DNA of 64,000 nt from Opitutaceae bacterium (GCA_028691845.1 JAQUYL010000011.1:58379-122378), one strand, 5' to 3'; positions 47,646 through 57,489 are shown, numbered from the stretch's first letter. Notes: a model not told the origin generated them from the sequence alone. Translations and numbers: made by a program.

Positions 47646-48651
47646 GTGCGTATCGGTGTCCTTGGATTTGGCCAATGGGGTCCCAACCACGTGCGCAACT
47701 TCCGCCTGATGGAAGGCTGTGACATCGTGCGGGTGGGCGATGCCAGCCCCAGTCGCCTTCAGGCCGCACAGAAACTCTTCCGCGATGTGGCCGTCACCGC
47801 CAATGCCGCCGAGATCCTGCAGGATCCCGACATCGACGCGGTGGTCATGGCCACCCCGACGGACACGCATTACGGCCTGGTGAAGGCGCGCTGGAGGCCG
47901 GCAAGGACGTGCTCAGCGAGAAGCCGCTCGCCCGCACGGCCGCGGAATGTCGCGAGTTGGCGGACCTCGCCCTCCGCCGCCAGCGGGTGCTCATGGTGGG
48001 CCACGTTTTCCTGTACAACTTCGAAGTGCTCCACCTGAAGGTCGATCTCGATCGGGGCGAGCTGGGTCGCGTCTATTACATGGACGCGGTGCGCACCAAT
48101 CTCGGTCCGGTGCGCCAGGACGTCGGCGGCATTCACGATCTCGCCAGCCACGACATTTCAATTTTCAACTTCCTGCTCGGCGCGCGACCCCTGGAAGTGT
48201 CAGCCACCGGCAACAGCGTGCTGCGCAAAGGCATCGAGGATGTCAGTTTTCTCACCCTCTACTACCCCGGCAACGTGGTCTGCCATGTGCATACCTCCTG
48301 GCTCCAATCCCCGCAAGGTGCGCCAGCTGACCATCATCGGCGACCACAAGATGGCCGTTTGGGACGACATGAACAACCTCGAGCCCATCCGCTACTACGA
48401 CAAGGGGGTCACTGCCGACCACTACAGTTCCTTCGGGGAATTTCAGATGATTCTGCGCGACGGCCAGATCACCATCCCCAGGGTGAAGATGTTTGAGCCG
48501 CTGCTGCTGCAGGACACCGAGTTCATCCACTGCGTGGTCAACCGCCGGGCCCCGTCGCGGACGCGCGCTTCGGCCTGGGGGTCGTGCTGGCGATGGAGGC
48601 GGCGCTCGAGTCCTTGCAGAATCACGGCCGCGCGACCAAAGTGGCTTTGGT
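47646..48651 (+). pseudogene. Gfo/Idh/MocA-family oxidoreductase (WbpB-like), three frameshifts
   Basis: It begins at GTG 47646 with a Rossmann N-terminus 'MRIGVLGFGQWGPNHVRNFR' and 'DAVVMATPTDTHYGLVK'. A one-base loss near 47887 moves the match to another frame ('VLSEKPLARTAAECRELADL', 'VFLYNFEVLHLKVDLDRGEL', 'GGIHDLASHDISIFNFLLGA'). A one-base gain near 48305 switches it back ('VRQLTIIGDHKMAVWDDMNN'), and a one-base loss near 48553 shifts it again ('LAMEAALESLQNHGRATKVA'). The intact ancestor would be about 330 residues, like the UDP-GlcNAcA 3-dehydrogenase WbpB. No stop is found where the next gene begins. Confidence 0.88.
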
Positions 48652-49130
48652 ATGCCCCCGGTGCCTGATTCGCCGCGCTATTGCCTCGCCGCCGACGTCG
48701 TGCTCGGCGAACGCGTCCGGCTTAATCCGTTTGTCAACCTTTACGGCTGCCGCATCGGCGACGATTGCATGATCGGCAGTTTCGTTGAAATCCAGCGCGA
48801 TGTCACGGTCGGTCCGCGGTGCCGCATCCAGAGCCATACGTTCATCTGCACCGGCGTCACCATCGAGGCCGAAGTCTTCATCGACCACGGCGTCCTGTTC
48901 ATCAACGACACCGCCATCCGACCGTGGCGGACACGCTGGTCGGCACCTGGAAACTCGAGCGGACCACGATCAAGCAGGGCGCCTCCATCGGCTCTGGCGC
49001 CATCATCTTTGGCGGCATCACGATTGGGGAGGGAGCCATGGTGGGGGTCGGGGCGCTGGTCCGTCATGATGTGCCGCCGGGGGCCAAGGTTGCCGGCGTG
49101 CCGGCGCGGCTGCTCGGCAGCCGGTCATGA
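48652..49130 (+). pseudogene. Hexapeptide-repeat N-acetyltransferase (WbpD-like), one frameshift
   Basis: From ATG 48652 the protein reads 'LAADVVLGERVRLNPFVNLY', 'CMIGSFVEIQRDVTVGPRCR' and 'FICTGVTIEAEVFIDHGVLF', the left-handed beta-helix of WbpD/sugar N-acetyltransferases. After 'INDT' near 48910 a one-base loss puts the rest in another frame ('PTVADTLVGTWKLERTTIKQ', 'GASIGSGAIIFGGITIGEGA', 'VPPGAKVAGVPARLLGS'). Repaired length is about 160 residues, slightly shorter than WbpD. It overlaps the next GT2 gene by four bases. Confidence 0.87.
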
Positions 49131-49836
49131 GCGCCACCGTTCCGGCCCTCAGCCTCGTCGTTCCGGCCTTCAACGAGGAGGAACTTTTCGATCACTGTAT
49201 GCGGACGCTGCATGGCTGCGGCGCGCAGCTCGGTCTCCTGATCGAGATCGTCATCGTCGACGACGGCAGTACGGATCGCACGCCGCAGGTGGCCGACACC
49301 CTGGCGCGCGAACTTCCCCGGGTGGCCGCCTGTCATCAGCCGAACCAAGGCATCGGCGGCGCGTTTCGCACCGGCACCCAAGAGGCGACCGGCGAGTATC
49401 TCATGCTCTGGCCGGCCGACATGCCGGCCGCGCCGGAGGATCTGGCGCCATTTGCCGCTCTGTTCGGCCACGCAGACGTGATCGTCGGCGTGCGTCGCCG
49501 CCGGATTGGCTACAATCCGCTCATGCGGTTCAATGCCTGGCTCTATCCGCACATCGTGCGCTGGTTGTTCGGCCTGCGACTGAGGGATGTCAAATGGATC
49601 CAGGCTTACCGGCGGGAGAAATTCGCCCAAATCCAACTACGCAGCAGGGCATCCCGATGCTGGTGGAGGCGCTGGTGCGTCTCCGTGATGCCGGGGCCAC
49701 CTTTGCCGAGGTCGACGTCGCGATGAAACGGCGCCAGGGAGGGCGGCCCTCGGCCGCGCGCGTCAAGGTCATGTGGCGCACCTTGACGGGACTCATCGGT
49801 TTCTGGAAACTGTGGCGGCGTGAAACCCACGCCTGA
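49127..49836 (+). pseudogene. GT2 glycosyltransferase, one frameshift
   Basis: It starts 'LSLVVPAFNEEELFDHCMRT', 'IEIVIVDDGSTDRTPQVADT', 'NQGIGGAFRTGTQEATGEYL', the normal GT2 plan for a DPM1-like enzyme. At about 49646 a missing base moves the C-terminus to another frame ('GIPMLVEALVRLRDAGATFA', 'EVDVAMKRRQGGRPSAARVK', 'TLTGLIGFWKLWRRE'). The repaired protein would be about 236 residues. A product made from this frame would have its last 25-30 residues replaced. Confidence 0.85.
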
Positions 49837-49839
49837 GTC

Positions 49840-50577
49840 ATGTCTCCTGCCTTCAAGATTCCCTTCCAAGACCTGCCCCAGCAAACGCGCGCGCTCCGGA
49901 GCGAACTCGATCCCGCGATGGAGACGGTCCTCCGACATTGTCAGTTTATCCTCGGTCCGGAGGTGACGGAATTCGAGCGTACCTTTGCTGAGCACACGGG
50001 GGCGGCTTACGCCATCGGCGTCGGCTCGGGCACCGACGCGCTGCAATTCATCCTGCGCGGATTGGACATCGGCGCGGGCGACGAAGTCATCACCGTTGCC
50101 AATACCTTCATCGCCACGGCCGAAGCCATTTCCTATGCCGGCGCCCGGCCCGTGCTCGTCGATTGCGGTCTCGATGATTTTCGGATCGATCCCGCCGCGA
50201 TCGAGGCGGCCATCACCCCGCGAACGCGGGCCGTCATTCCCGTCCACCTCTACGGCCAGCCGGCCAACATCGAGGTCATCGCAGCGATTGCGGCCAAGCA
50301 CGGCCTCGCCCTGGTGGAGGACGCCGCCCAAGCCCACGGCGCCCGCGATCGTGACGCCGTGGCGAAGGCGTTGCTCGATCGCGGGGTCCAGACCGTTGTC
50401 CACTATCCGGTCCCCATTTACCTGCAGAAAGCCTACGCCGGTCTCGGTTATCCGCCCGGTTCTTTTCCCAACGCCGAGGCGGCCGCCCGCACCGTGCTGT
50501 CGCTGCCGATGTTCCCGGAAATGACCCGGGAGCAATGCGACTACGTCGGCGCCATGCTGCGGGAGGTCCTTTCCTAG
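49840..50577 (+). pseudogene. DegT/DnrJ/EryC1 sugar aminotransferase (WbpE-like) with central deletion
   Basis: The frame is open for 245 residues, but the family is about 365-380. The N-terminal half is normal ('IPFQDLPQQTRALRSELDPA', 'AYAIGVGSGTDALQFILRGL', 'VITVANTFIATAEAI', 'PVHLYGQPANIEVI', 'LVEDAAQAHGA'). It then joins directly at about 50342 to the C-terminal 'RDRDAVAKALLDRGVQTVVH' and 'YPVPIYLQKAYAGLGYPPGS'. The missing piece of roughly 120 residues contains the PLP-binding lysine ('SF-P-KNLGA-GD'), so catalysis is impossible although the frame is kept. Confidence 0.87.
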
Positions 50578-50608
50578 CCGCAGGGCGAAACGAGCAACCG
50601 GCGCTACC

Positions 50609-52609
50609 ATGCTCCCACACCCTCCCACCTCCCGCCACCCCCGCTGGGGAGTGATCGCCGGGGTATCCGCCCTGCTCGTGTTGCATGTGGTGCTGGCCGT
50701 GAGTGCCGTCGCCACCAAAAGCGTGACCGCCGACGAAATCCTGCACGTCACGGGCGGCTATTTCTACAACAAGTTTGGCGACTTCCGCATTCATCCGGAG
50801 AATGGCGTCCTGCCGCAGCGGATCGAGGGGTTGTGGGCCTGGCTCAGCGGCGCGCCGGCCCCTCCGCTCGCCGGGAATCCCTACTGGCGGACCTCCGACG
50901 CCGCGGTGGTCGGCTACCAGTTCTTCTATGAAACCGGGCATGACCACTGGCCGATGCTGCTGGGCGCCCGGGCGTTGCTGGCGGTGTTTTCGACCGCCAC
51001 CGGCCTTTTGATTTTTCTTTGGTCTCGCCGCCTTTTTGGACCAGGTGGCTCCTGGCTGTCCCTGGCCTTGTGGGCGCTCTGCCCGAACTTTCTCGCGCAC
51101 GACGGCTTGGCAACGTCCGATTCTTTCGCCGTGTTTTTCCTCCTCGCGGCCAGCGGTGCATGGTGGCGGTATCTGCGCCAGCCCACGTGGTCCCGCGGCC
51201 TGCTCAGCGCACTGACTTTTGGACTGGCGGCGGTGGCGAAATATTCCGCGGTGCTGCTGCTTCCCATCATGCTGTTGCTGATCGCTTGGCGGGTTGTTCT
51301 GGAGGAAGCGGGAGCCCGCCGTCGCTGGTGGTGGCTCGCTCCGCTGTCGCTCGCGGGCCACGCCCTGGCAACCGGGTTGGTGATTTGGGCGTGCTACAAT
51401 TTCCGCTACTCGGCGTTCGCCCCGGGCATACCGGCGGCGGATCATTTCATAGTCCCGTGGGATCGAGTGCTGCCGTTCATTGGCTGGCAGGGACGGGTGG
51501 TGCAGTTTTTCCGGGAATGGCGACTGCTGCCCGAGGCGTTCCTCTATGGCTACGCCTGGGTGATCCAGTCGGCCAAGGCCCGCTCGGCGTTTCTTGCCGG
51601 CGACTATAGCATCGTCGGCTGGGTCAGCTTTTTCCCCTGGGCGTTCTGGTGGAAGACGACCACCGCCGCCCTGCTGGCCCTGGTGACCGGCGCCATTCTG
51701 CTCGCGCGGCATTGGCTGGCAGCGACGAGAAGAATCCGGTCCGATCTGGCGTCGATCGCTCCTTTGCTCGTGTTATTTGCGGTTTACTGGGCCTTCTCTC
51801 TCGCCAGTCATTTGAACATCGGGCATCGGCATATCCTCTGCACCTATCCGGTGCTGTATATCCTGCTCGGGGGGCTGGCAGCGCCGGCGGTAGCGTGGTT
51901 GCGCCGGTGGCGCGTCATCCTGCCCGTGCTCGTGGTGGCCGGGCAGGCTGCCGCCAGTGTCGCGATTTACCCGGATTATCTCGCTTTCTTCAACCGGCTG
52001 GCCGGCGGACCGACGAACGGCTGGCGCCTGCTCGTCGACAGCTCGCTCGACTGGGGGCAGGATCTGCCGTGCTTGGCGCGCTGGTTGCGCGAACACAACT
52101 CCGGACCGGCGGCGCAACCGGTCTTCCTCTCCTACTTCGGCTCCGGGAAACCCCGCTACTACGGCATCCAAGCCACGCAGCTGCCGTTCGTCAACGGCTT
52201 CAAGCTGCCCCATCCGTGGTATCGCCCGGAAGCGGGCCTGTACTGTGTGAGCGCCACGATGCTGCAACAAGTTTACAGCCCGGTACACGGAGAGTGGTCC
52301 CTCGCCCGGGAGAAGGAGTACCAAGAGTTGCGCATACTGGACGGAATCTTCCGCGGCTACTGGCAGGATCCCGCCGCCCGATCAACGCTGCGGCCGACCG
52401 CACCGGACGAACAATGGCAACGTGCATGGAAGCGCTACGATTTGCTCCGTTTTGCCCGGTTATGCCACTATCTACGCGCCCGGCGACCCGACGCCATGAT
52501 CGGCTATTCGATTTTGATTTATCGACTGACGGAGGCCGAAGTGGATGCGGCCATCGACCGCCCCTACAGCGAATGGTTGCAGGCCATTGAGCGCGCTCAT
52601 GAGTTCTGA
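50609..52609 (+). CDS. GT-C glycosyltransferase, 'VDSSLDWGQ' paralog 3
   Basis: 666 residues with the same signatures as paralogs 1 and 2: 'TADEILHVTGGYFYNKFGDF', 'HPENGVLPQRIEGLWAW', 'LNIGHRHILCTYPVLYILLG', 'LLVDSSLDWGQDLPCLARWL' and 'YCVSATMLQQVYSPVHGEW'. It is intact, in contrast to the four broken genes just upstream. Its 3' end overlaps by 13 bases the end of a convergent GT87-like gene. Confidence 0.78.
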   Translation: MLPHPPTSRHPRWGVIAGVSALLVLHVVLAVSAVATKSVTADEILHVTGGYFYNKFGDFRIHPENGVLPQRIEGLWAWLSGAPAPPLAGNPYWRTSDAAVVGYQFFYETGHDHWPMLLGARALLAVFSTATGLLIFLWSRRLFGPGGSWLSLALWALCPNFLAHDGLATSDSFAVFFLLAASGAWWRYLRQPTWSRGLLSALTFGLAAVAKYSAVLLLPIMLLLIAWRVVLEEAGARRRWWWLAPLSLAGHALATGLVIWACYNFRYSAFAPGIPAADHFIVPWDRVLPFIGWQGRVVQFFREWRLLPEAFLYGYAWVIQSAKARSAFLAGDYSIVGWVSFFPWAFWWKTTTAALLALVTGAILLARHWLAATRRIRSDLASIAPLLVLFAVYWAFSLASHLNIGHRHILCTYPVLYILLGGLAAPAVAWLRRWRVILPVLVVAGQAAASVAIYPDYLAFFNRLAGGPTNGWRLLVDSSLDWGQDLPCLARWLREHNSGPAAQPVFLSYFGSGKPRYYGIQATQLPFVNGFKLPHPWYRPEAGLYCVSATMLQQVYSPVHGEWSLAREKEYQELRILDGIFRGYWQDPAARSTLRPTAPDEQWQRAWKRYDLLRFARLCHYLRARRPDAMIGYSILIYRLTEAEVDAAIDRPYSEWLQAIERAHEF

Positions 52610-53910
52610 AACGCCCCTTTAGTATCTCTGGATTCCGTCATCACGGCACGCACGGAGTCACCCAGCAAGTCGAGAAGCCAGCCGGCCAGCAGGGCCAGGA
52701 GCGCCCAGTCAAGCGGGTAGCGGGCCATGCGCCAGAGGAACTGGATTTGTTCCAGCCGGTCGGAAGGCACCGGCGCGAAAAAGCTGTTTACCACGAAACA
52801 GAATAATCCATCCAGCCACAGCACCGACAGCAGCAGCCAAAGGGTCCACTGCGCCACCCGGCGCCGCCACCGATTGTTCGTCTCCGCGTGCGCTTCATGC
52901 CAAAGCCAAGGAGCCAACAGCAGGAGGAAAATCCAACGGTAGGCGTAGCTTGACCCCGCCAGGAAACAGGCGACGAGCACGGCTGCGCCCAGAACAAAAC
53001 CGGCGCGCGAACGCAGACTGGCCTGCGGGTCGGCCAGACCGCGGGTACGCCGCCCCAGCACGAGGCCACTTGCGGCTATCCCCAGCACTGCCACGCTCGT
53101 CGCCAGTACCCCATGCCCCTGCCAGCCGAGATCGCGAAAGATCCCGGGCGCGCCGAATGTATAGATATTATGGGGTATCTCGAAGAATCCGCGCCCCAGC
53201 GTGGACCAAATGTTGGCCATTATCAATATTAGCCCGAGGAGTGCGGCGCTGCAAACCACCAGCATGCGGTGCGGCGGCCGCACGAGCAGGAAGACGGCCC
53301 CGGCCACCACCGGGTAGTATTTCAGCCCGGCGGCAAGGGCAATGCAGCTCCAAGCCAGAAATAGTCGCCACGATTTCCCCTGGTGCAGGATCAGCCCCGC
53401 CGCAGCCAGCAGTGCAAAAACCACGAGATCGTTGTTCGCGCGATTGATGGACAGCAGGACCGGAGGCGAGAGCAGCAGCAGGGTGTACCAGCCCGCCTCC
53501 CGATAGCTGGACGGCCACATTCCTGCCCACGCCGTAATCAGAAACGCAATCACCCAGCTGCTGCCGACTAAAAAATTATCGGCCCGCGTCAAACCCAGCC
53601 ATTGGAGCGCAAACCACCAATCGGAATACACGTGGTTGCGCATGAATACATCCAAAGGGTTTGGCACATCAGGTCCGATGCCGGCACGCCGCGCGTCGTT
53701 GGCGGCCAGCACGGCATACGAATCCAGAAACCAGTGGCCAAAATCGAAGATCCCCAGCAGATCTTGAACACGTGGCGCGAGGATGAAGCCCAAGAGTCCC
53801 CCTATCGTCAGCAGTACTAGCAGGCGGCCAGGAGAAATCAGACGGCTCAAACCAGTCCGGCCTTTTTCCCCGGAGGGGACGGATGGAGGCGAAGCGGCAG
53901 TTTGGCTCAT
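52597..53910 (-). CDS. GT87-like (DUF2029) polyprenyl-phosphate mannosyltransferase-type membrane protein
   Basis: From ATG 53910 the protein has 437 residues and about 10 membrane segments. 'FGHWFLDSYAVLAANDARRA' with Asp residues after TM1, and 'LLLSPPVLLSINRANNDLVV' plus 'AAGLKYYPVVAGAVFLLV', are typical of GT87/PimE-like transferases. A longer frame to 54045 exists but the extension is not hydrophobic and lacks homology. It is convergent with paralog 3. Confidence 0.72.
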   Translation of the reverse strand: MSQTAASPPSVPSGEKGRTGLSRLISPGRLLVLLTIGGLLGFILAPRVQDLLGIFDFGHWFLDSYAVLAANDARRAGIGPDVPNPLDVFMRNHVYSDWWFALQWLGLTRADNFLVGSSWVIAFLITAWAGMWPSSYREAGWYTLLLLSPPVLLSINRANNDLVVFALLAAAGLILHQGKSWRLFLAWSCIALAAGLKYYPVVAGAVFLLVRPPHRMLVVCSAALLGLILIMANIWSTLGRGFFEIPHNIYTFGAPGIFRDLGWQGHGVLATSVAVLGIAASGLVLGRRTRGLADPQASLRSRAGFVLGAAVLVACFLAGSSYAYRWIFLLLLAPWLWHEAHAETNNRWRRRVAQWTLWLLLSVLWLDGLFCFVVNSFFAPVPSDRLEQIQFLWRMARYPLDWALLALLAGWLLDLLGDSVRAVMTESRDTKGAFQNS

Positions 53911-54247
53911 CGGCTCTGGAGGCCGGAAGCTCCGGCCGAAAAATCCTTTTCCCCGGAAATAGATTGGCGCGCAACCCGGCTCTGCCCAGGTTCTCCGAGG
54001 AGAAAAATCGGATGAGGCAGCGCAACGGCGCCCCCGCCGCAGCAACGTACGCCACCGAACGGGAAGGCCCGGCTACCCCTGATGACGGTGACCGGTAGAT
54101 TCCCGGCGCCGCATAGCCAGCGCCAGCCTGCACACACCTGCGCCGGCATCACATGTTCCCGACCGCGAGACACAGCTCCCGGCGCATTATTCCCGGAGAG
54201 ACCCGCCCGAAATGAGGAAGGATGATGAACCAGGAGCGGCACGGCAT
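53911..54247. other. Short intergenic region in the glycan island
   Basis: 337 bases between two minus-strand genes; it must contain the promoter or leader of the GT87-like gene. Nothing else was recognised. Confidence 0.4.
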
Positions 54248-55663
54248 TCATGTGAATTTGAGGTGCCAAAGGCCAAACCATGTCATGCGCAACAACAGCC
54301 ATCCATGTCGGAAGCGTGAAATGTTTGTCGTCCCGTAGGTGCGGTCATGGTAGCGCACCGGCAGATCGCGAATGCGCAGGTTAAGCAATGATGCTCCGAA
54401 CAGCAGATTGAAGTCGCCAAACGGGTCGAAATCGCCGAACTGTTCGATGCGGCGAAGGAGGAGCTCGTAGTCGGAACGCGCCAGCATTTTGGTGCCGCAC
54501 AGGCTGTCCTTCACCTTCTGCCCCAGCACATATGAGAGGGCGAGGGCAAAGAATTTATTCCCCAACAGGTTCAGGAAGCGCATGGCCTGCCCTTCCATCG
54601 GGTAGACCAGCCGGCTGCCGTTGACAAACTCGGCCGCCCCGGAGACAAGTGCGGCATAGAATTTTGGCAGATCCTCGGGCGGTGCTGTCAAATCGGCATC
54701 TTGAACAACAATCACGTCGCCTCGAGCGGCCGCACAGCCGGTGCGCACTGCATCCCACTTCCCTCGCCCGGGCTGCTGAAGGATGCGCACGAGATGTGGG
54801 CCGCGATAGGCCGCCACCTCCCGCTGGATCGTGCCCCAGGTGTCATCGCGGCTATGGCCCTCGACGAAGATTACCTCTGTGCGCGAACCGAGTGTGGGGA
54901 TGCGTTCGAGCGCTGTCCGGATATTGCCCGCCTCGTTGCGGGCCGGCACGACGACCGAGCAGCTGACCGCCCCCCGCCTCTCGTAGCATCGCCGGGGACG
55001 AGCCGTTATGAAAAGCGTGATGCCCAAATGACGGAATCCCGGCAGGCGCACGAAAATCTTGTTGAGCAGCGGCGACAAGAGCGGCCAGTTGAAGGGGAAC
55101 AGCTGCACCCGCTCGAAGCTCACCACCTCCCAGTCCGCAAGTTCCAGCAGGTTGAACAGGTCGGTGTGCGACAGCCAGTTGCTCGGCGGCTGCGGCATCA
55201 CCGCACCCAACCGGACAGCCAACCGAAGAGGGAAGAGCCAGAGGGTGTTGAGCGAGGTGAGATGCAGCCTGGTACGCGAGTGCGCGGCGGACTGAAGGTG
55301 TTGGAGCACCCTTTGAATGTCGGTCAGATATCCCGTCAGGTAATCCAGCACGATGTGGTCAAACTGTTCGCCGGGGCCCCCCTCCTCGATGTCCAGCTCA
55401 CGGAACTCGAGCCCCGCCTGCTTCCCGTGGGTCGCCCGGGCCTTGGCGATCATCCGCGGACTGAAGTCGATCCCGACCCCCCGCACCGGCCGCAAAGCCG
55501 CCAGAAGATCTCCGCCACCGCACCCGACCTCCAGCACGCGTCCGCCCTCGGGAATACGCTGACGGTACTGCCGCAGGAGCTGGCCGTGAAAATCGCGTTG
55601 CACCCGACGCGGGCCTGCATCGTTGTCGGCCACCCAATTGAAATGCTCGCGAAAGCCGCTCAT
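54248..55663 (-). CDS. Fusion protein: class I SAM methyltransferase + GT2 glycosyltransferase
   Basis: 471 residues. Residues about 1-225 are a SAM-dependent methyltransferase ('RVLEVGCGGGDLLAAL' motif I, 'GVGIDFSPRMIAKARA', 'FDHIVLDYLTGYLTDIQRVL'). From about residue 232 a GT2 domain follows ('CSVVVPARNEAGNIRTALER', 'VIFVEGHSRDDTWGTIQREV', 'GKWDAVRTGCAAARGDVIVV', 'QDADLTAPPEDLPKF', 'DRTYGTTNISRFRHGW'). The frame is continuous through the junction, so this looks like a real fusion. It overlaps the upstream GT39-like gene by four bases (ATGA). It may methylate and glycosylate the same lipid-linked glycan; that is inference. Confidence 0.85.
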   Translation of the reverse strand: MSGFREHFNWVADNDAGPRRVQRDFHGQLLRQYRQRIPEGGRVLEVGCGGGDLLAALRPVRGVGIDFSPRMIAKARATHGKQAGLEFRELDIEEGGPGEQFDHIVLDYLTGYLTDIQRVLQHLQSAAHSRTRLHLTSLNTLWLFPLRLAVRLGAVMPQPPSNWLSHTDLFNLLELADWEVVSFERVQLFPFNWPLLSPLLNKIFVRLPGFRHLGITLFITARPRRCYERRGAVSCSVVVPARNEAGNIRTALERIPTLGSRTEVIFVEGHSRDDTWGTIQREVAAYRGPHLVRILQQPGRGKWDAVRTGCAAARGDVIVVQDADLTAPPEDLPKFYAALVSGAAEFVNGSRLVYPMEGQAMRFLNLLGNKFFALALSYVLGQKVKDSLCGTKMLARSDYELLLRRIEQFGDFDPFGDFNLLFGASLLNLRIRDLPVRYHDRTYGTTNISRFRHGWLLLRMTWFGLWHLKFT

Positions 55664-57489
55664 GGAAATAATGCCGTGTTTAGGGGAGCTCCGGCGTTTT
55701 TGCCGTCCTTTTCATCCGGATCGATCGCCACCAAGCGGCTGATTCGGGTGAGCGTCACACCGAAGCGCCGCACTGCCACCGTCTCAAGCCGCCAATTGGG
55801 AGGAACCTCATCGGTGGCATCCACCCTCCAGCCACCATCGGCGCCCTGCACAAGCACGCGCTGCATCACAAGTACGGTGCCTAAACTGTGGTGGGCCATA
55901 TGCCAGCGCACGTAGGGTGCCCGCGCCCGGGCCCGATCAAATTCGATCGCCGGCACCCCTTCAGCCAGCCAGCAAAGGGGAGATCGATTGGTAATTACCA
56001 GACCGGACGCCGGCCAGTATCCAGCAGCGATGCGGCGTTCCCATTCAAAATTTTTGCGCAGGAGATTGCCAGCCGTGTAGCGATCCCGCGCCACCGCCGG
56101 CAGGGTGAAGGTCAACAGGGCCGCCACGACCGCATAGCCCGGCCAGCGCCAGCTCGCCACCGTCATGCCTCTCAGGGAAATCAGCTCGCGCCAACCCGCC
56201 ACCGCCAACAAAGCGAGCAGCAGATGGACCGGCAGGGACAGACGCGTCACAATAGGATCGTCAAGTTCGCCCCAGTAGTAGCACATGATCAGGCCCAGGT
56301 TGGCCAGCACCCCCATGCCCAAGGCGGCCAGGCTGGCGAGTTCATTGTCCGTCAACGTTGTCCGTCGGCGCAACAATTGCAGACCAAGGATCACGCCGCC
56401 GCCCAGACCACCCAAGGTCAATACGGGCGAATTGGGCAGCGACCTGCCAAAATTCAGCAGGAACCTCCCCGCATGGGCCAGGTTGTTCGGCGCGTAGGCA
56501 AGACTGAATCGCTGTGTTTGCTCGGGGCGCAATTCCCACAGAAGAGGGGAATGTGACAGAACGGTATTATGCCATGCATAAAGGATGAGAGCCAGCGGCA
56601 GCAGCGCCCATACCGGAGGCAGCAACCACGATCGCTCCTTCCGGGCCGCGACCGCCCAGATGAGGACAGTTGTGCCGACATAGAGCACCGACTCATAGCG
56701 ACAATATCCGAGCAGGGCCGTGACAGACACGAGCAGGGCGGCGCGCGCATCACTAGGCCGATCAAGATACGCCAGCGCCACCCGCCACAAGGCCGCCAGC
56801 ATCGTGAGATTTATGAGATCCATGCCGGCGCTTGTGGCGTTCACCCCGAGTATGGGCAGGGTCGCCAGCAGCCCCACCGTAAGAGCGCCACCCCGATGGC
56901 TCCCTCCATAGCGTTTTCCAAGTTGCCAGGCCAGTACCAGCAACACAAGCGTCCCGAGGATGTTGATCACATAGGCATTGGCCACCCGGTAACCAGCTAG
57001 ATCATGCAGCGTCGCCACCCAGAAGGAGAACAACGGCGGCCGCTTGTCGAGGTAGGCCTTGAGCACTGTGAACACGCTGTTGATGGGATATGCGTGAACC
57101 GTTGTGGCGAGTTCGCGTTCGGTATGCAGGGTAAACGAAGTGGAGGCCTGCACCGGCTCATCATAGAGCACTTTGTACCCGGGTGAATCCATCCGGATGA
57201 TCCAGATCCACGCGCCTAGAATAAATAACGCCTGCCATTTCCCGGGCCACAGGCGAAACCAGAAACGGCGGGCACCGCCGTTTTCGCGTACCACCGCCAC
57301 CAGTGCAATGACGGCACCGAGGGTGAGCAGCAGCATCCAGGCATGGCCCAAGGACCCCACCAGCGCCTCGCATTCCGCAGACGAAAAATACAGGAAACCA
57401 ACGTAGATGGAGAATAGGCCGGCCAGTACAATCAAGCCAAGCGTTCGGCGGGCGGAAGGAACCAGGGTCTTGGTGATTGATACGTTCAT
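55660..57489 (-). CDS. GT39-like membrane glycosyltransferase (paralog A)
   Basis: 609 residues, about 12 membrane segments. Conserved pieces shared with the next gene are 'DSPGYKVLYDEPVQASTSFT' (acidic loop after TM; DE pair), 'DKRPPLFSFWVATLHDLAGY', 'CYYWGELDDPIVTRLSLPVH' and a C-terminal soluble part. These identify the pair as paralogs. It lies 18 bases downstream of paralog B and overlaps the methyltransferase-GT2 fusion by four bases, forming a three-gene operon. Confidence 0.75.
   Translation of the reverse strand: MNVSITKTLVPSARRTLGLIVLAGLFSIYVGFLYFSSAECEALVGSLGHAWMLLLTLGAVIALVAVVRENGGARRFWFRLWPGKWQALFILGAWIWIIRMDSPGYKVLYDEPVQASTSFTLHTERELATTVHAYPINSVFTVLKAYLDKRPPLFSFWVATLHDLAGYRVANAYVINILGTLVLLVLAWQLGKRYGGSHRGGALTVGLLATLPILGVNATSAGMDLINLTMLAALWRVALAYLDRPSDARAALLVSVTALLGYCRYESVLYVGTTVLIWAVAARKERSWLLPPVWALLPLALILYAWHNTVLSHSPLLWELRPEQTQRFSLAYAPNNLAHAGRFLLNFGRSLPNSPVLTLGGLGGGVILGLQLLRRRTTLTDNELASLAALGMGVLANLGLIMCYYWGELDDPIVTRLSLPVHLLLALLAVAGWRELISLRGMTVASWRWPGYAVVAALLTFTLPAVARDRYTAGNLLRKNFEWERRIAAGYWPASGLVITNRSPLCWLAEGVPAIEFDRARARAPYVRWHMAHHSLGTVLVMQRVLVQGADGGWRVDATDEVPPNWRLETVAVRRFGVTLTRISRLVAIDPDEKDGKNAGAPLNTALFP

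Noticed and set aside
50276..51712. Minus-strand open frame of 478 codons
   Set aside because: It is a shadow of the aminotransferase remnant and GT-C paralog 3; composition is Gly/Arg/Gln-rich and non-homologous.
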